Source of the DNA: [Mycobacterium] vasticus
GTDB taxonomy: Bacteria; Actinomycetota; Actinomycetes; Mycobacteriales; Mycobacteriaceae
Direction: 5' to 3'
Assembly: GCF_020181595.1 (NCBI RefSeq)
Contig: NZ_CP084028.1
Coordinates: forward strand, 636,967-700,966
Length of the DNA: 64,000 bases
The position numbers were made by a program, and so were the translations under genes. The stretch's first letter is position 1. Every line of letters starts with the position of its first letter. Shown here in pieces: positions 1-8,644 of the stretch. The notes under the pieces are model-generated. The model searched no databases, was not told the origin of the DNA, and saw only the letters and a list, made by a program, of their open reading frames with translations.

Positions 1-1
1 T

Positions 2-58
2 GCCGCCACCGGTGCCGCCGTTCCGCTGGACGACTACGGCTACAGCGACTACCGGTAG
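2..58 (+). CDS. rpoC: RNA polymerase beta' subunit, C-terminal end (partial)
   Basis: Only the last 18 codons are in the window. The peptide ends in PLDDYGYSDYR, an acidic, tyrosine-rich tail of the kind that closes mycobacterial RpoC, and the stop is followed 12 bases later by a strong intrinsic terminator. The downstream order (endonuclease IV, fadE8, echA4, then rpsL-rpsG-fusA-tuf) matches what follows rpoBC in mycobacteria. The tail and the context are seen directly; the rpoC name is inferred from them because the catalytic domains lie outside the window. Confidence 0.75.
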   Translation, partial: AATGAAVPLDDYGYSDYR

Positions 59-70
59 TTTTCGACGAGG

Positions 71-102
71 AAGGCCCCCGAGAATGCTCGGGGGCCTTTT
101 TC
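71..102 (+). terminator. Intrinsic terminator after rpoC
   Basis: The arms AAGGCCCCCGAG and CTCGGGGGCCTT form a 12-bp perfect GC-rich stem with a 4-base AATG loop, followed by a run of T. It starts 12 bases after the rpoC stop and would close the rpoB-rpoC transcript. Confidence 0.9.
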
Positions 103-135
103 GTGCCGGCTGACGTCCACTTCCAGGGTGCGTCG

Positions 136-187
136 AGTGTGCGTTTTGGGTGGGATTTCGGTGCAACGACCTCTTAAAACGCACACT
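136..187. repeat. Intergenic 12-bp perfect inverted repeat
   Basis: AGTGTGCGTTTT at 136-147 is matched by its exact reverse complement at 176-187, with a 28-base spacer. It lies between the rpoC terminator and the next gene and has no T tract on either side, so it is not a typical terminator. The GTGCGTTTT core resembles the GTGCGCGTTTG core of the repeat at 15196. It could be a dispersed palindromic repeat or a regulator site for the gene downstream. Confidence 0.6.
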
Positions 188-240
188 GGGGCACCCGGCT
201 CAGGTTGCGTGCCGCGCGAACGCCAGGTTGCATCGTGGGT

Positions 241-1716
241 ATGGGGGACGAGGTCACTCGCATCACCTACGGTCGCAACCAGCACCGGGCCTACCGGCGC
301 AAGATTCAGCAGTGCCTCGATGCCTTCGAGACGATGCTGGCCCGCTACGGCTTCGACTGCGAAGCGCCGCTGACCGGTATGGAGATCGAGGGCAACCTGG
401 TCGACGGCGACTACCAGCCGGTGATGGCGAATTCCGCGGTGCTCGCCGCCATCGACGATCCGGCGTACCAGCGTGAGCTGGGGGCCTACAACATCGAACT
501 GAACCTGCCGCCGCGGCCGCTGCCCGGGCGCCAGGGCCTGCAGTTGGAGGCCGACCTGCGCGCCAGCCTCAACGTCGCCGACGCCAAGGCTCGCGGCAAC
601 GGTGCGCGCATCGTGATGATCGGCATCCTGCCGACCCTGATGCCCGACCACCTCGCCGGGGCCTGGATGAGCGACGCGGCGCGCTATGCCGCGCTCAACG
701 ATTCGGTGGTCGCCGCGCGCGGTGGGGACATCGCCATCGACATCGACGGCCCGGAACCGCTGAGGCTGCAGGCCGCATCGATCGCGCCGGAATCGGCGTG
801 CACCAGCATGCAGCTGCACCTTCAGGTGTCGCCGGAAGAGTTCGCCGGCCACTGGAACGCCGCCCAGGTGCTGGCCGGCCCGCAGCTGGCGCTGGGCGCC
901 AACTCCCCGTTCTTCTTCGGCCATCGGCTGTGGGCGGAGACCCGCGTCGAGCTGTTCTCCCAATCCACCGACACCCGCCCCGAGGAGCTCAAGAAGCAAG
1001 GGGTGCGCCCCAGGGTGTGGTTCGGGGAGCGGTGGATCGACTCGATCTTCGATCTGTTCGAGGAGAACGTGCGGTACTTCCCGCCGCTGCTTCCGGAGGT
1101 CTCCGACGAGGACCCCGCGACCGAGCTGGCGCGGGGACGCACCCCGCAGCTCCCGGAACTGCGCCTGCACAACGGCACGGTGTATCGCTGGAACCGGCCG
1201 GTCTACGACGTCGTCGACGGCAGGCCGCACCTGCGGGTGGAGAACCGGGTGCTCCCGTCCGGGCCGACCGTCGCCGACATGGTGGCCAACGCGCTGTTCT
1301 ACTACGGGCTGGTGCGCCGGCTCACGGGTGAGCAACTACCGCTGTGGACCCGGATGAGCTTTGCGGCCGCTCACGAGAACTTTCGCCGCGCGGCCCGGCA
1401 CGGGATGGGTGCACGGTTGCACTGGCCGGGCCTGGGGGAGGTGAGCGTGCCGGAGCTGACTCGGCGTGCGCTGCTGCCGCTGGCCCGCCAGGGCCTGGCG
1501 GATTGGGGCGTCGCAGCGGAGGTGGCCGAACGCTACCTGGGCATCATCGAGGGCCGGGTCGCCGCGCAGCGCAATGGCGCGACCTGGCAGGTGCTGACGG
1601 TGGCGGCGCTGCAAGAGCGGGGGCTGGGCCGGCGGGACGCGCTGGCCGAGATGCTGCGGCGATACTGCACGCACATGCACACCAACTCCCCGGTGCACAC
1701 CTGGGAACTAAGCTGA
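241..1716 (+). CDS. Glutamate-cysteine ligase-like (GCS2 family) protein
   Basis: A 491-residue soluble protein that reads as a carboxylate-amine/glutamate-cysteine ligase family member. The N-terminal part has an acidic [10 protein letters not shown] segment and an [13 protein letters not shown] segment, the kind of Glu-rich metal/ATP and substrate motifs seen in this fold. The true substrate is unknown: members of this family ligate Glu to Cys or other amines, and the principal mycobacterial GshA of mycothiol-era genomes is a separate gene. ATG 241 is chosen; GTG 235 is in frame and TTG 205 is a longer but unlikely alternative. The stop is 5 bases before the endonuclease IV start, so the two are probably co-transcribed. 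In M. tuberculosis a different gene sits at this position. Confidence 0.75.
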   Translation: MGDEVTRITYGRNQHRAYRRKIQQCLDAFETMLARYGFDCEAPLTGMEIEGNLVDGDYQPVMANSAVLAAIDDPAYQRELGAYNIELNLPPRPLPGRQGLQLEADLRASLNVADAKARGNGARIVMIGILPTLMPDHLAGAWMSDAARYAALNDSVVAARGGDIAIDIDGPEPLRLQAASIAPESACTSMQLHLQVSPEEFAGHWNAAQVLAGPQLALGANSPFFFGHRLWAETRVELFSQSTDTRPEELKKQGVRPRVWFGERWIDSIFDLFEENVRYFPPLLPEVSDEDPATELARGRTPQLPELRLHNGTVYRWNRPVYDVVDGRPHLRVENRVLPSGPTVADMVANALFYYGLVRRLTGEQLPLWTRMSFAAAHENFRRAARHGMGARLHWPGLGEVSVPELTRRALLPLARQGLADWGVAAEVAERYLGIIEGRVAAQRNGATWQVLTVAALQERGLGRRDALAEMLRRYCTHMHTNSPVHTWELS

Positions 1717-1721
1717 CGGCC

Positions 1722-2480
1722 GTGTTGATCGGATCTCATGTGCGCCCGGCCGATCCGCTGGCCGCCGCGCAGGCCGAGGGCGCCGACGTGGTGCAGATCT
1801 TCCTCGGCAACCCGCAGAGCTGGAAGCCGCCCAAACCCCGCGAGGACGCCGAGCTACTGCGTCGCGCGGCGCTGCCGATCTACGTGCACGCGCCCTACCT
1901 GATCAACGTGGCCTCGCCGAACAACAAGGTGCGCATCCCGTCGCGGAACGTGCTGCAGCAGACCTGCGATGCCGCCGCCGACATCGGCGCGGCAGCGGTG
2001 ATCGTGCACGGCGGGCACGTCACCGCCGACGACTCCGACCCGCAGGCCGGGTTCGTCCGCTGGCGCAAGGCGCTGGACCAGTTGGAGACGACGGTTCCGG
2101 TGTACGTGGAGAACACCGCCGGCGGTGACCACGCGATGGCCCGGCGCTTCGACACCATCGCCAAGCTGTGGGACCACATCGGCGACACCGGTGTCGGGTT
2201 CTGCCTGGACACCTGCCACACCTGGGCGGCCGGGGAGTCTCTGCCCGATGCGGTGACGCGCATCAAGGCCATCACCGGGCGCATCGACCTGGTGCACTGC
2301 AACGACTCCAAGGATGCGGCCGGTTCGGGTCGCGACCGGCACGCCAACTTCGGCACCGGCCAGATCGACCCGGACCTGCTGCTGGCCGTCGTCAAAGCCG
2401 CCGGTGCCCCGGTGATCTGCGAGACCTCCGAGGAGGGACGCGCGGCCGACATCGCATTCCTCAAGGAGCGCGTCGGCTGA
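1722..2480 (+). CDS. nfo: Endonuclease IV (AP endonuclease)
   Basis: A 252-residue TIM-barrel enzyme that cuts DNA 5' to abasic sites in base excision repair, called end in M. tuberculosis. The expected trinuclear zinc ligands are visible in order: His in YVHAPYLIN, His in IVHGGH, Glu in YVENTAG, Asp and His in CLDTCHTW, His in LVHCNDS, Asp and His in GRDRHANFG, and Glu in [11 protein letters not shown] 1722 aligns with the usual M-LIGSHV start; the open frame extends further upstream only because it runs through the preceding gene in another frame. The gene lies 5 bases after the ligase-like gene. Confidence 0.95.
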   Translation: MLIGSHVRPADPLAAAQAEGADVVQIFLGNPQSWKPPKPREDAELLRRAALPIYVHAPYLINVASPNNKVRIPSRNVLQQTCDAAADIGAAAVIVHGGHVTADDSDPQAGFVRWRKALDQLETTVPVYVENTAGGDHAMARRFDTIAKLWDHIGDTGVGFCLDTCHTWAAGESLPDAVTRIKAITGRIDLVHCNDSKDAAGSGRDRHANFGTGQIDPDLLLAVVKAAGAPVICETSEEGRAADIAFLKERVG

Positions 2481-2632
2481 TCGAGCCGTCTTCCCCAGCC
2501 GGACGAGTAGAGACCGTTCGCCTCGTTATGGCCTGTCAATCATCCAAAACGACTGATTTTCTCAACAATGAATGACAATTAGTTGGTGATGTGTTAAAAA
2601 TTACTTGAGCCCGTCGAAGGGCCCAACAAGCT

Positions 2633-2687
2633 ACGGCGGTCACGACCTGGAACCTCCCGACCTCGGGCCGTGACCGCCGTTTTAATT
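2633..2687 (+). terminator. Intrinsic terminator between nfo and fadE8
   Basis: ACGGCGGTCACG at 2633-2644 pairs perfectly with CGTGACCGCCGT at 2669-2680, followed by TTTTAATT. The loop is 24 bases and may hold a further stem. It would end the ligase-nfo transcript. The 150 bases before it are comparatively AT-rich and carry no gene. Confidence 0.8.
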
Positions 2688-2735
2688 CTGATAACGTGCG
2701 TTAGTTACAACTCTTGTGCGAATGTTGAAACCCTG

Positions 2736-2741
2736 TAATAC
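2736..2741 (+). promoter_or_regulatory. Candidate -10 element of a leaderless fadE8 transcript
   Basis: TAATAC, preceded by TG, ends 6 bases before the ATG at 2748. That spacing places the transcription start on or next to the start codon, and no Shine-Dalgarno is visible. A small palindrome AGTTACAACT lies about 30 bases upstream. No convincing -35 is seen. Confidence 0.5.
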
Positions 2742-2747
2742 TCGGGC

Positions 2748-4385
2748 ATGGCCGACACGCACATCGTCACCAACCAGGTCCCACCGCTGCAGGGCTACAA
2801 CCCGGCGTCCTCGCCGGTGCTCATCGAGGCGCTGACCCGCGAGGGCGGGCAGTGGGGCGTCGACCAGGTCACCGACCTCGGCGCCATCTCCGGGTCCAAG
2901 CAGGCCCAGCGCTGGGCGGAGCTCGCCGACCGCAACCGGCCGATCCTGCACACCCACGACGTCGTCGGAAACCGCATCGACGAAGTGGAGTACGACCCGG
3001 GTTATCACGAGCTGATGCGCACTGCGATCGAGCACGGCCTGCACGCCGCGCCGTGGGCGGACCCGCGCCCGGGTGCACACGTGGTGCGCGCCGCGCAGAC
3101 CGGCGTCTGGACCGTCGAGCCCGGTCACATGTGCCCGATCTCGATGACCTACGCCGTCGTCCCCGCGCTGCGCTACAACCAGGAACTGTCCAAGACCTAC
3201 GAACCGCTGCTGACCAGCCGCGTCTACGACCCCGACCTGACGATCCCGGCGGACAAGGCCGGCCTCACCGCCGGCATGTCGATGACCGAGAAGCAGGGCG
3301 GTTCCGACGTGCGGGCCGGCACCACCCAGGCGGTGGCCAACGGTGACGGCAGCTACACCCTGACCGGGCACAAATGGTTCACCTCGGCACCCATGGGTGA
3401 CATCTTCCTGGTGCTCGCACAGGCGCCCGGTGGGCTGAGCTGCTTCTTCCTGCCCAGGATTCTCCCCGACGGCACGCGTAACCGGATGCTGCTGCAGCGG
3501 CTCAAGGACAAGCTCGGCAACCACGCCAACGCCTCCAGTGAGGTCGAGTACGACGGCGCCACCGCCTGGCTGGTGGGCGAGGAGGGCCGCGGCGTCTCGG
3601 TCATCATCGAGATGGTCAACCTCACCCGGCTGGACTGCGCGCTGGGCAGCGCCACCAGCATGCGGATGGGCCTGGCCCGCGCCACCTACCACGCCCAGCA
3701 CCGAAAGGCGTTCGGCGCCTACCTGATCGACCAGCCCGCGATGCGCAACGTGCTGGCCGACCTCGCGGTGGAGGCCGAAGCGGCCACCATCGTGACGATG
3801 CGGATGGCCGGCGCCACCGACCGGGCGGTCCAGGGCGATGAACGGGAGGCTCTGCTGCGCCGGATCGGCTTGGCGGCCACCAAGTACTGGGTGTGCAAAC
3901 GCGCCGCGCCGCACGCCGCCGAGGCGATGGAATGCCTGGGCGGCAACGGTTACATCGAGGACTCGCTGATGCCGCGGCTGTATCGGGAGGCGCCGCTGAT
4001 GGGTATCTGGGAGGGGTCGGGCAACGTCAGCGCCCTGGACACGTTGCGCGCGTTGGCAACTCAGCCCGACTCGGTGGCGGTGCTCTTCGACGAACTTGCC
4101 GGCCCGGCGGCCGATGACCGCCGGCTGGGCGCGCACGTCGCGAACCTCAAGACGGCGCTGGGCGATCTCGGTGACCTCGACGCCGCGCAGTACCGGGCCC
4201 GCAAGATCGCCGAGGACATCTGCCTGGCCCTGCAAGGTGCGCTGCTGGTGCGCCACGGCCACCCGGCCGTCGCCGAAACATTCCTGGCAACCCGTTTGGG
4301 CGGACAGTGGGGTGGGGCGTTCGGTACGCTCCCGACAGGCCTGGATGTCGGGCCGATCCTGGAGCGTGCCTTGGTAAAGGGCTGA
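2748..4385 (+). CDS. fadE8: Acyl-CoA dehydrogenase, AidB-like (FadE8 type)
   Basis: A 545-residue FAD enzyme, longer than the usual 380-400 residues because of the AidB-type extra C-terminal region. Visible signatures are MSMTEKQGGSD (flavin/substrate loop), the ECLGGNGYIEDS segment, and WEGSGN, which keeps the catalytic-base Glu of the YEGTSE position. It should desaturate an acyl-CoA thioester in the cytosol, although AidB relatives also bind DNA. Its position after nfo and before echA4 is that of fadE8 (Rv0672) in M. tuberculosis. It probably starts an operon with the three genes that follow. Confidence 0.9.
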   Translation: MADTHIVTNQVPPLQGYNPASSPVLIEALTREGGQWGVDQVTDLGAISGSKQAQRWAELADRNRPILHTHDVVGNRIDEVEYDPGYHELMRTAIEHGLHAAPWADPRPGAHVVRAAQTGVWTVEPGHMCPISMTYAVVPALRYNQELSKTYEPLLTSRVYDPDLTIPADKAGLTAGMSMTEKQGGSDVRAGTTQAVANGDGSYTLTGHKWFTSAPMGDIFLVLAQAPGGLSCFFLPRILPDGTRNRMLLQRLKDKLGNHANASSEVEYDGATAWLVGEEGRGVSVIIEMVNLTRLDCALGSATSMRMGLARATYHAQHRKAFGAYLIDQPAMRNVLADLAVEAEAATIVTMRMAGATDRAVQGDEREALLRRIGLAATKYWVCKRAAPHAAEAMECLGGNGYIEDSLMPRLYREAPLMGIWEGSGNVSALDTLRALATQPDSVAVLFDELAGPAADDRRLGAHVANLKTALGDLGDLDAAQYRARKIAEDICLALQGALLVRHGHPAVAETFLATRLGGQWGGAFGTLPTGLDVGPILERALVKG

Positions 4386-4403
4386 GCCAAAGGCTGAAAC
4401 TGT

Positions 4404-5339
4404 ATGCGGCACCACATTGCACCGGTCGAGTTCGACAACCTGCGCACGATGACATACGAGGTCACCGACCGGATAGCCCGAATCACCTTCAACCGCCCAG
4501 AGCACGGCAACGCGATCACCGCCGACACCCCGCTGGAACTGTCGGCGCTGGTCGAGCGCGCCGACCTGGACCCGAACGTGCACGTCATCCTGGTGTCGGG
4601 CCGCGGCGAAGGGTTCTGCGCCGGTTTCGATCTGGGTGCCTACGCCGAAGGCTCGTCGTCGCCGGGCGGCGAGAATTATCGGAACAGCGTGCTCGACGGC
4701 AAGGTCCAGGCCGCCAACCATCGCGCGGATCAGCCGTGGGATCCGATGATCGACTACCAGATGATGAGCCGGTTCGTCCGCGGGTTCGCCTCGCTGATGC
4801 ACGCCGACAAACCGTCGGTGGTCAAGATTCACGGCTACTGCGTGGCCGGCGGCACCGACATCGCGCTGCACGCCGACCAGGTGATCGCGGCCTCCGACGC
4901 CAAGATCGGCTACCCCCCGACCCGGGTCTGGGGAGTGCCGGCCGCCGGGCTGTGGGCGCACCGGCTCGGCGACCAGCGCGCCAAACGCCTTCTGCTGACC
5001 GGAGATTGCATCACCGGTGCCCAGGCCGCCGAATGGGGCCTGGCCATCGAGGCCCCAGATCCGGCGGACCTCGACGAGCGCACCGAGCGACTCGTGGCCC
5101 GCATCGCCGCGATGCCGGTCAACCAGCTCATCATGGCCAAGCTGGCGCTCAATACCGCGCTGCTGCAGCAAGGTGTGGCCACCAGCCGGATGGTCAGCAC
5201 CGTGTTCGACGGGGTGGCGCGCCACACCCCGGAGGGGCACGCCTTCGTCGCCGACGCGGTGCAGCACGGCTTCCGCGACGCGGTCCGTCACCGTGACGAG
5301 CCGTTCGGCGACTATGGCCGAACCACTTCCGGGGTCTAG
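4404..5339 (+). CDS. echA4: Enoyl-CoA hydratase/isomerase family protein (EchA4)
   Basis: A 311-residue crotonase-fold protein. The oxyanion-hole segments SGRGEGFCAGFD and HGYCVAGGTDIALH are clear, but the two catalytic Glu residues of true hydratases are not: GGTDIAL and YPPTRVWGVPAAG carry none. Hydratase activity is therefore doubtful and the natural reaction unknown. The start MRHHIAPVEFDNLRTM is kept because the M. tuberculosis EchA4 has a similar leader; ATG 4449 is an internal alternative. It lies 18 bases after fadE8 and 2 bases before the PaaX-like gene. Confidence 0.88.
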   Translation: MRHHIAPVEFDNLRTMTYEVTDRIARITFNRPEHGNAITADTPLELSALVERADLDPNVHVILVSGRGEGFCAGFDLGAYAEGSSSPGGENYRNSVLDGKVQAANHRADQPWDPMIDYQMMSRFVRGFASLMHADKPSVVKIHGYCVAGGTDIALHADQVIAASDAKIGYPPTRVWGVPAAGLWAHRLGDQRAKRLLLTGDCITGAQAAEWGLAIEAPDPADLDERTERLVARIAAMPVNQLIMAKLALNTALLQQGVATSRMVSTVFDGVARHTPEGHAFVADAVQHGFRDAVRHRDEPFGDYGRTTSGV

Positions 5340-5341
5340 GC

Positions 5342-6064
5342 ATGCAAGGTATCCAGGACCGGATGACGGCCCGCTCAGTGGTGCTCTCGCTGTTGCTGGG
5401 AGCACACCCGGCTTCGGCGACCCCGGCTGAATTGCTCAGGCTGACGGCGGGTCTGGTCAAGGAGACCGCCATGCGGGTGGCACTGACCCGGATGGTCGCC
5501 GCGGGTGACCTGGTCCGCTCAGCTGAAGGCTACGGCCTCTCCGAGCGCCTGCTGGATCGCCAGCGCCGGCAGGACGACGCGCTGAATCCGGCGACGCAGC
5601 CTTGGCACGGCGACTGGATCGCCGTGGTGGTCACCAGCATCGGCAGTGATGCCAGAACCCGTGCGGCGCTGCGCTCCGGACTGACGTCTCGGCGGTTCGG
5701 CGAACTGCGCGAAGGGATTTGGATGCGTCCGGACAACATCGCGGTCGAGCTCGGCCCGGAGCTCGGTGTGCACACCCGATCGCTCACCGCGCGCGATGAA
5801 CGCCCCGCCGAGCTCGCCGCCACACTGTGGGATCTGACTGAGTGGTCAGACACCGGCCACGGGTTGCTCAAGGCGATGGCCGATGCCGACGGCATCCCCG
5901 GCCGCTTCGCGGTCGCCGCCGCCATGGTTCGGCACCTGCGCCGCGACCCGGTGCTGCCGCCCGAGCTGCTCCCCGCGGATTGGCCCGGGCAGCGACTGCG
6001 CGACCGGTACGCGGAATTTGTCGGCGAGCTGACGTCGCGGCGCGACATGGGGGTGGAGCCGTGA
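5342..6064 (+). CDS. PaaX-like transcriptional regulator (Rv0674-like)
   Basis: A 240-residue protein with an N-terminal winged-helix segment (SVVLSLLLG through MRVALTRMVAAGDLVRSAEGYGLSE) followed by the PaaX central region. PaaX proteins repress phenylacetyl-CoA catabolism and related CoA-ester pathways in response to an acyl-CoA. It is sandwiched between two echA genes and overlaps the second by 4 bases (GTGA), so it probably controls its own operon. ATG 5342 is used; ATG 5363 also fits, giving MTARSVVLS. Confidence 0.82.
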   Translation: MQGIQDRMTARSVVLSLLLGAHPASATPAELLRLTAGLVKETAMRVALTRMVAAGDLVRSAEGYGLSERLLDRQRRQDDALNPATQPWHGDWIAVVVTSIGSDARTRAALRSGLTSRRFGELREGIWMRPDNIAVELGPELGVHTRSLTARDERPAELAATLWDLTEWSDTGHGLLKAMADADGIPGRFAVAAAMVRHLRRDPVLPPELLPADWPGQRLRDRYAEFVGELTSRRDMGVEP

Positions 6065-6825
6065 CCGATGCGGTGCGGGTGGAGCGCAGCGGTGCGACCA
6101 CCACCGTGATCCTCAACCGGCCGCAGGCGCGCAACGCCGTAGACGGGCCGACCGCGGCCAAGCTGTATCAGGCGTTCGACGAATTCGACCGCGATGACAC
6201 CGCGTCGGTGGCCGTGCTCTGGGGCGACAACGGAACCTTTTGCGCGGGAGCCGATCTCAAGGCGCTCGGGACCGCCGACGCCAACCAGACCCGCCGCAGC
6301 GGACCCGGTCCGATGGGCCCTACCAGGATGATGTTGTCCAAGCCGGTGATCGCCGCGGTCAGCGGCTACGCGGTGGCCGGCGGACTGGAACTCGCGCTCT
6401 GGTGCGACCTGCGCGTCGTCGAGGCCGACGCCGTGTTCGGGGTGTTCTGCCGGCGTTGGGGGGTGCCGCTGATCGACGGCGGCACGGTGCGACTGCCCCG
6501 GTTGATCGGCCACAGCCGCGCCATGGACATGATCCTCACCGGTCGGGCCGTGGACGCCACAGAGGCCCAGGCGATCGGACTGGCCAACCGGGTGGTGCCC
6601 ACCGGTGACGCGCGCCGGGCCGCCGAGGCGCTGGCAGCTGAGCTCGCCGAGCTGCCGCAGGGCTGCCTGCGCTCGGATCGGCTCTCGGCGCTGAGGCAGT
6701 GGGGGATGAGCGAAACCGACGCGATGGATGAGGAATTCACGAGCATCGAACGCGTGGCCGCCGAGGCCCTGCACGGGGCCGACCGGTTCGCCAAGGGCGC
6801 CGGCCGGCACGGAGGCAAGGCCTAG
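6061..6825 (+). CDS. echA5: Enoyl-CoA hydratase/isomerase family protein (EchA5)
   Basis: A 254-residue crotonase-fold protein with the oxyanion-hole segments GTFCAGADLKALG and SGYAVAGGLELALWCD. The Glu of GGLEL is kept; the second acid is replaced in FCRRWGVPLIDGG. GTG 6061 overlaps the PaaX-like stop by 4 bases, which argues for translational coupling, and the longer open frame upstream is only read-through. Its stop overlaps the stop of the convergent DUF3060 gene by 3 bases. In M. tuberculosis mmpL5/mmpS5 come next; they are missing here. Confidence 0.87.
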   Translation: MTDAVRVERSGATTTVILNRPQARNAVDGPTAAKLYQAFDEFDRDDTASVAVLWGDNGTFCAGADLKALGTADANQTRRSGPGPMGPTRMMLSKPVIAAVSGYAVAGGLELALWCDLRVVEADAVFGVFCRRWGVPLIDGGTVRLPRLIGHSRAMDMILTGRAVDATEAQAIGLANRVVPTGDARRAAEALAAELAELPQGCLRSDRLSALRQWGMSETDAMDEEFTSIERVAAEALHGADRFAKGAGRHGGKA

Positions 6826-7238
6826 CGGCGGTTGGTGATGGTGTTGCCCGAACCCTGATCGTCCAGCTTCGGGCCGCCGCCGCGGTAGGTCACCGCGTTG
6901 TTGATCCCGCTGATCGTCAGCTCGGAGTCCACCTGCTCGACGGTGATCCGGTTGTCGGCACCGGCGACCGTCACCGTCGCGCAGCGGCCACGAACCGTCA
7001 GCCGATTGTTGGACCCGGTCACGTTCAGTGACTTGCCGTCGGCGCAGTTCAGTTCCGAGGTCGTGCCGAACGAGTCGTAGGTGATCGTGTTGATGAATCG
7101 CCCGTCATAGTTCTTCGAGATCCGGGCCGACCGGTGTGGTGGTTCGGATTCGCAGCCGGCCGTGCCAGCGATCAGGGCCAGCAGCGAGACACCGGTGAGC
7201 AGGACCGTGCAGGGGTTTCGGGTGTGGCCGCGGCTCAC
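6822..7238 (-). CDS. DUF3060 protein, probable lipoprotein (Rv0679c-like)
   Basis: A 138-residue protein with an N-terminal hydrophobic stretch TVLLTGVSLLALIAGTAGC ending in a possible lipobox Cys, then Thr/Asn-rich repeats such as VTGSNNRLTV, VAGADNRITV, ISGINNAVTY and QGSGNTITNR. These regular short NN/DN units are typical of DUF3060, probably a small extracytoplasmic beta-solenoid. Function is unknown. GTG 7238 overlaps the stop of the upstream homologue by 4 bases (GTGA), so the two are translationally coupled. Confidence 0.82.
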   Translation of the reverse strand: MSRGHTRNPCTVLLTGVSLLALIAGTAGCESEPPHRSARISKNYDGRFINTITYDSFGTTSELNCADGKSLNVTGSNNRLTVRGRCATVTVAGADNRITVEQVDSELTISGINNAVTYRGGGPKLDDQGSGNTITNRR

Positions 7239-7597
7239 GCCGGTACGCGCGCGAGCCGGTTGGTCATCCCCAGTTCGCGTCCGCGGTCGTACAGGAACGG
7301 GTCGCCGTTGTGGAAGTAGACGGTCTGGTCGTTGCCGTACACCGTGACGTCGTTGAGGATCGTCTCGGCGATGACGGTGTTCTGCGAACCCTGCATGGTG
7401 ACCGCATAGCAGGTTCCCATCGCATGCACCACGAGGTTGACGCCGTTGACGAACAGCGTGCCGCCGTCGCAGTCCAGCGTCCGTGTTTCGTGTACGCCAT
7501 AGATGTGGGTGTCGCCGGGCACGGCTTGCGCCCCGCCAGCACCGACCAAGCCGGCCCCGAGGCACAACACTGCTGCACACAGTGCGGTCGATTTCAT
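7235..7597 (-). CDS. DUF3060 protein, probably secreted (Rv0680c-like)
   Basis: A 120-residue protein with a classical signal peptide (MKSTALCAAVLCLGAGLVGAGGAQA) and DUF3060-type short repeats: FVNGVNLVVH, MQGSQNTVIA and VYGNDQTVYF. It pairs with the lipoprotein gene that follows it on the minus strand. ATG 7597 is chosen because the signal peptide begins there; the longer open frame upstream has no coding character. The role at the cell surface is unknown. Confidence 0.82.
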   Translation of the reverse strand: MKSTALCAAVLCLGAGLVGAGGAQAVPGDTHIYGVHETRTLDCDGGTLFVNGVNLVVHAMGTCYAVTMQGSQNTVIAETILNDVTVYGNDQTVYFHNGDPFLYDRGRELGMTNRLARVPA

Positions 7598-7751
7598 CTG
7601 CGGTCCCTCTCGCCGGTTCCAACTGGTGCCAAAGCTTACGTCGCGGCGGCGCGGCCGTACTCCGGTTCCCCCGGTTATCCGTGGATTAGAGTTCTGTGCT
7701 GATCTCCCGTCGGTTCCCCAGCCGGCCCACACGATCCGAAGGGCGTGCGCC

Positions 7752-8381
7752 ATGCCAGCTCGATCAGACCCGCCGTCGGCGGGCGGGCGGCCGCGTGCCA
7801 ACGGGAAATCCGGGGCGCGACCGGTCAAGCTGAGTCGCGAGATCATCGTCAACGCCGCGCTGAACTTCCTGGACCGCGAGGGCTGGGACGCACTGACGAT
7901 CAACGCGCTGGCCACCCAGCTGGGCACCAAGGGCCCGTCGCTGTACAACCACGTGCACAGTCTCAACGACCTGCGCAGGGCGATGCGGATGCGGGTCATC
8001 GACGACCTGCTGGGGATGCTCACCCAGGTCGGTAAGGGCCGCAGCGGCGACGACGCGGTGTTGGTGATGGCCGGTGCCTACCGCAGCTACGCCCACCACC
8101 ACCCCGGTCGCTATTCGGCGTTCACCCGGATGCCGTTGGGCGGCGACGACCCGGAGTACACCGCTGCGGCCACCCGCGCGGCCGCCCCGGTGATCGAGGT
8201 GCTGGCGTCCTACGGACTCGACGGTGACCGGGCGTTTCACGCCGCCCTGGAGTTCTGGGCGGCCATGCACGGCTTCGTGCTGCTGGAGATGACCGGGGTG
8301 ATGGACGACGTCGACACCGAGGCGGTATTCGCCGACATGGTGCGCCGGCTGGCCTCGGCCATGGACGGCCGTACCGCCTGA
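7752..8381 (+). CDS. TetR/AcrR family regulator (Rv0681-like)
   Basis: A 209-residue regulator. The N-terminal helix-turn-helix reads LSREIIVNAALNFLDREG..LTINALATQLGTKGPSLYNHVHSLNDL, and the remainder is an all-helical ligand domain of TetR_C type. ATG 7752 is chosen over the longer frame, which has no support. It is divergent from the DUF3060 pair and sits upstream of rpsL, as Rv0681 does in M. tuberculosis. Its ligand and targets are unknown; the divergent DUF3060 genes are the natural first candidates. Confidence 0.87.
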   Translation: MPARSDPPSAGGRPRANGKSGARPVKLSREIIVNAALNFLDREGWDALTINALATQLGTKGPSLYNHVHSLNDLRRAMRMRVIDDLLGMLTQVGKGRSGDDAVLVMAGAYRSYAHHHPGRYSAFTRMPLGGDDPEYTAAATRAAAPVIEVLASYGLDGDRAFHAALEFWAAMHGFVLLEMTGVMDDVDTEAVFADMVRRLASAMDGRTA

Positions 8382-8427
8382 TGTCCAATGGGGCGCAAGG
8401 GGCCACAGGGGATGCGGGGGACGCGCT

Positions 8428-8457
8428 TTGACCTGCCGGAGTGCTGACGGGTATCGT
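8428..8457 (+). promoter_or_regulatory. Candidate sigma-A promoter of the str operon
   Basis: TTGACC at 8428-8433 and TATCGT at 8452-8457 are separated by 18 bases, a strong housekeeping arrangement. It implies a transcript start near 8464 and a leader of about 180 bases before rpsL. The 263-base intergenic region holds no other recognisable gene. Confidence 0.7.
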
Positions 8458-8644
8458 GGTAGCTCGTGCCTGGCCACATCGGCGCGTTTGGAGACATAAC
8501 GCCCGGCCCGGCCCAATTCGCGTGTCCATTATGCAGCGGAGAAATCCGCAGCGGCCCATGCGACACGCCCGACCGCGGGATAAGCGGTGGGGCACAGGAC
8601 TGCACGTTTTACAGAGTTTGAACAGCGATACAGGAAGTCGGTAG

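Noticed and set aside
1344..1721. N-terminal extension of the endonuclease IV frame
   Set aside because: It lies inside the ligase-like gene in another frame and is low-complexity; the family begins at GTG 1722.
2682..5405. A 907-codon open frame on the minus strand
   Set aside because: It is antisense to fadE8 and echA4 and rich in Gly/Arg/His/Val as expected for high-GC shadow frames; no domain is visible. Similar long antisense frames over fusA, tuf and many fad genes were rejected for the same reason.
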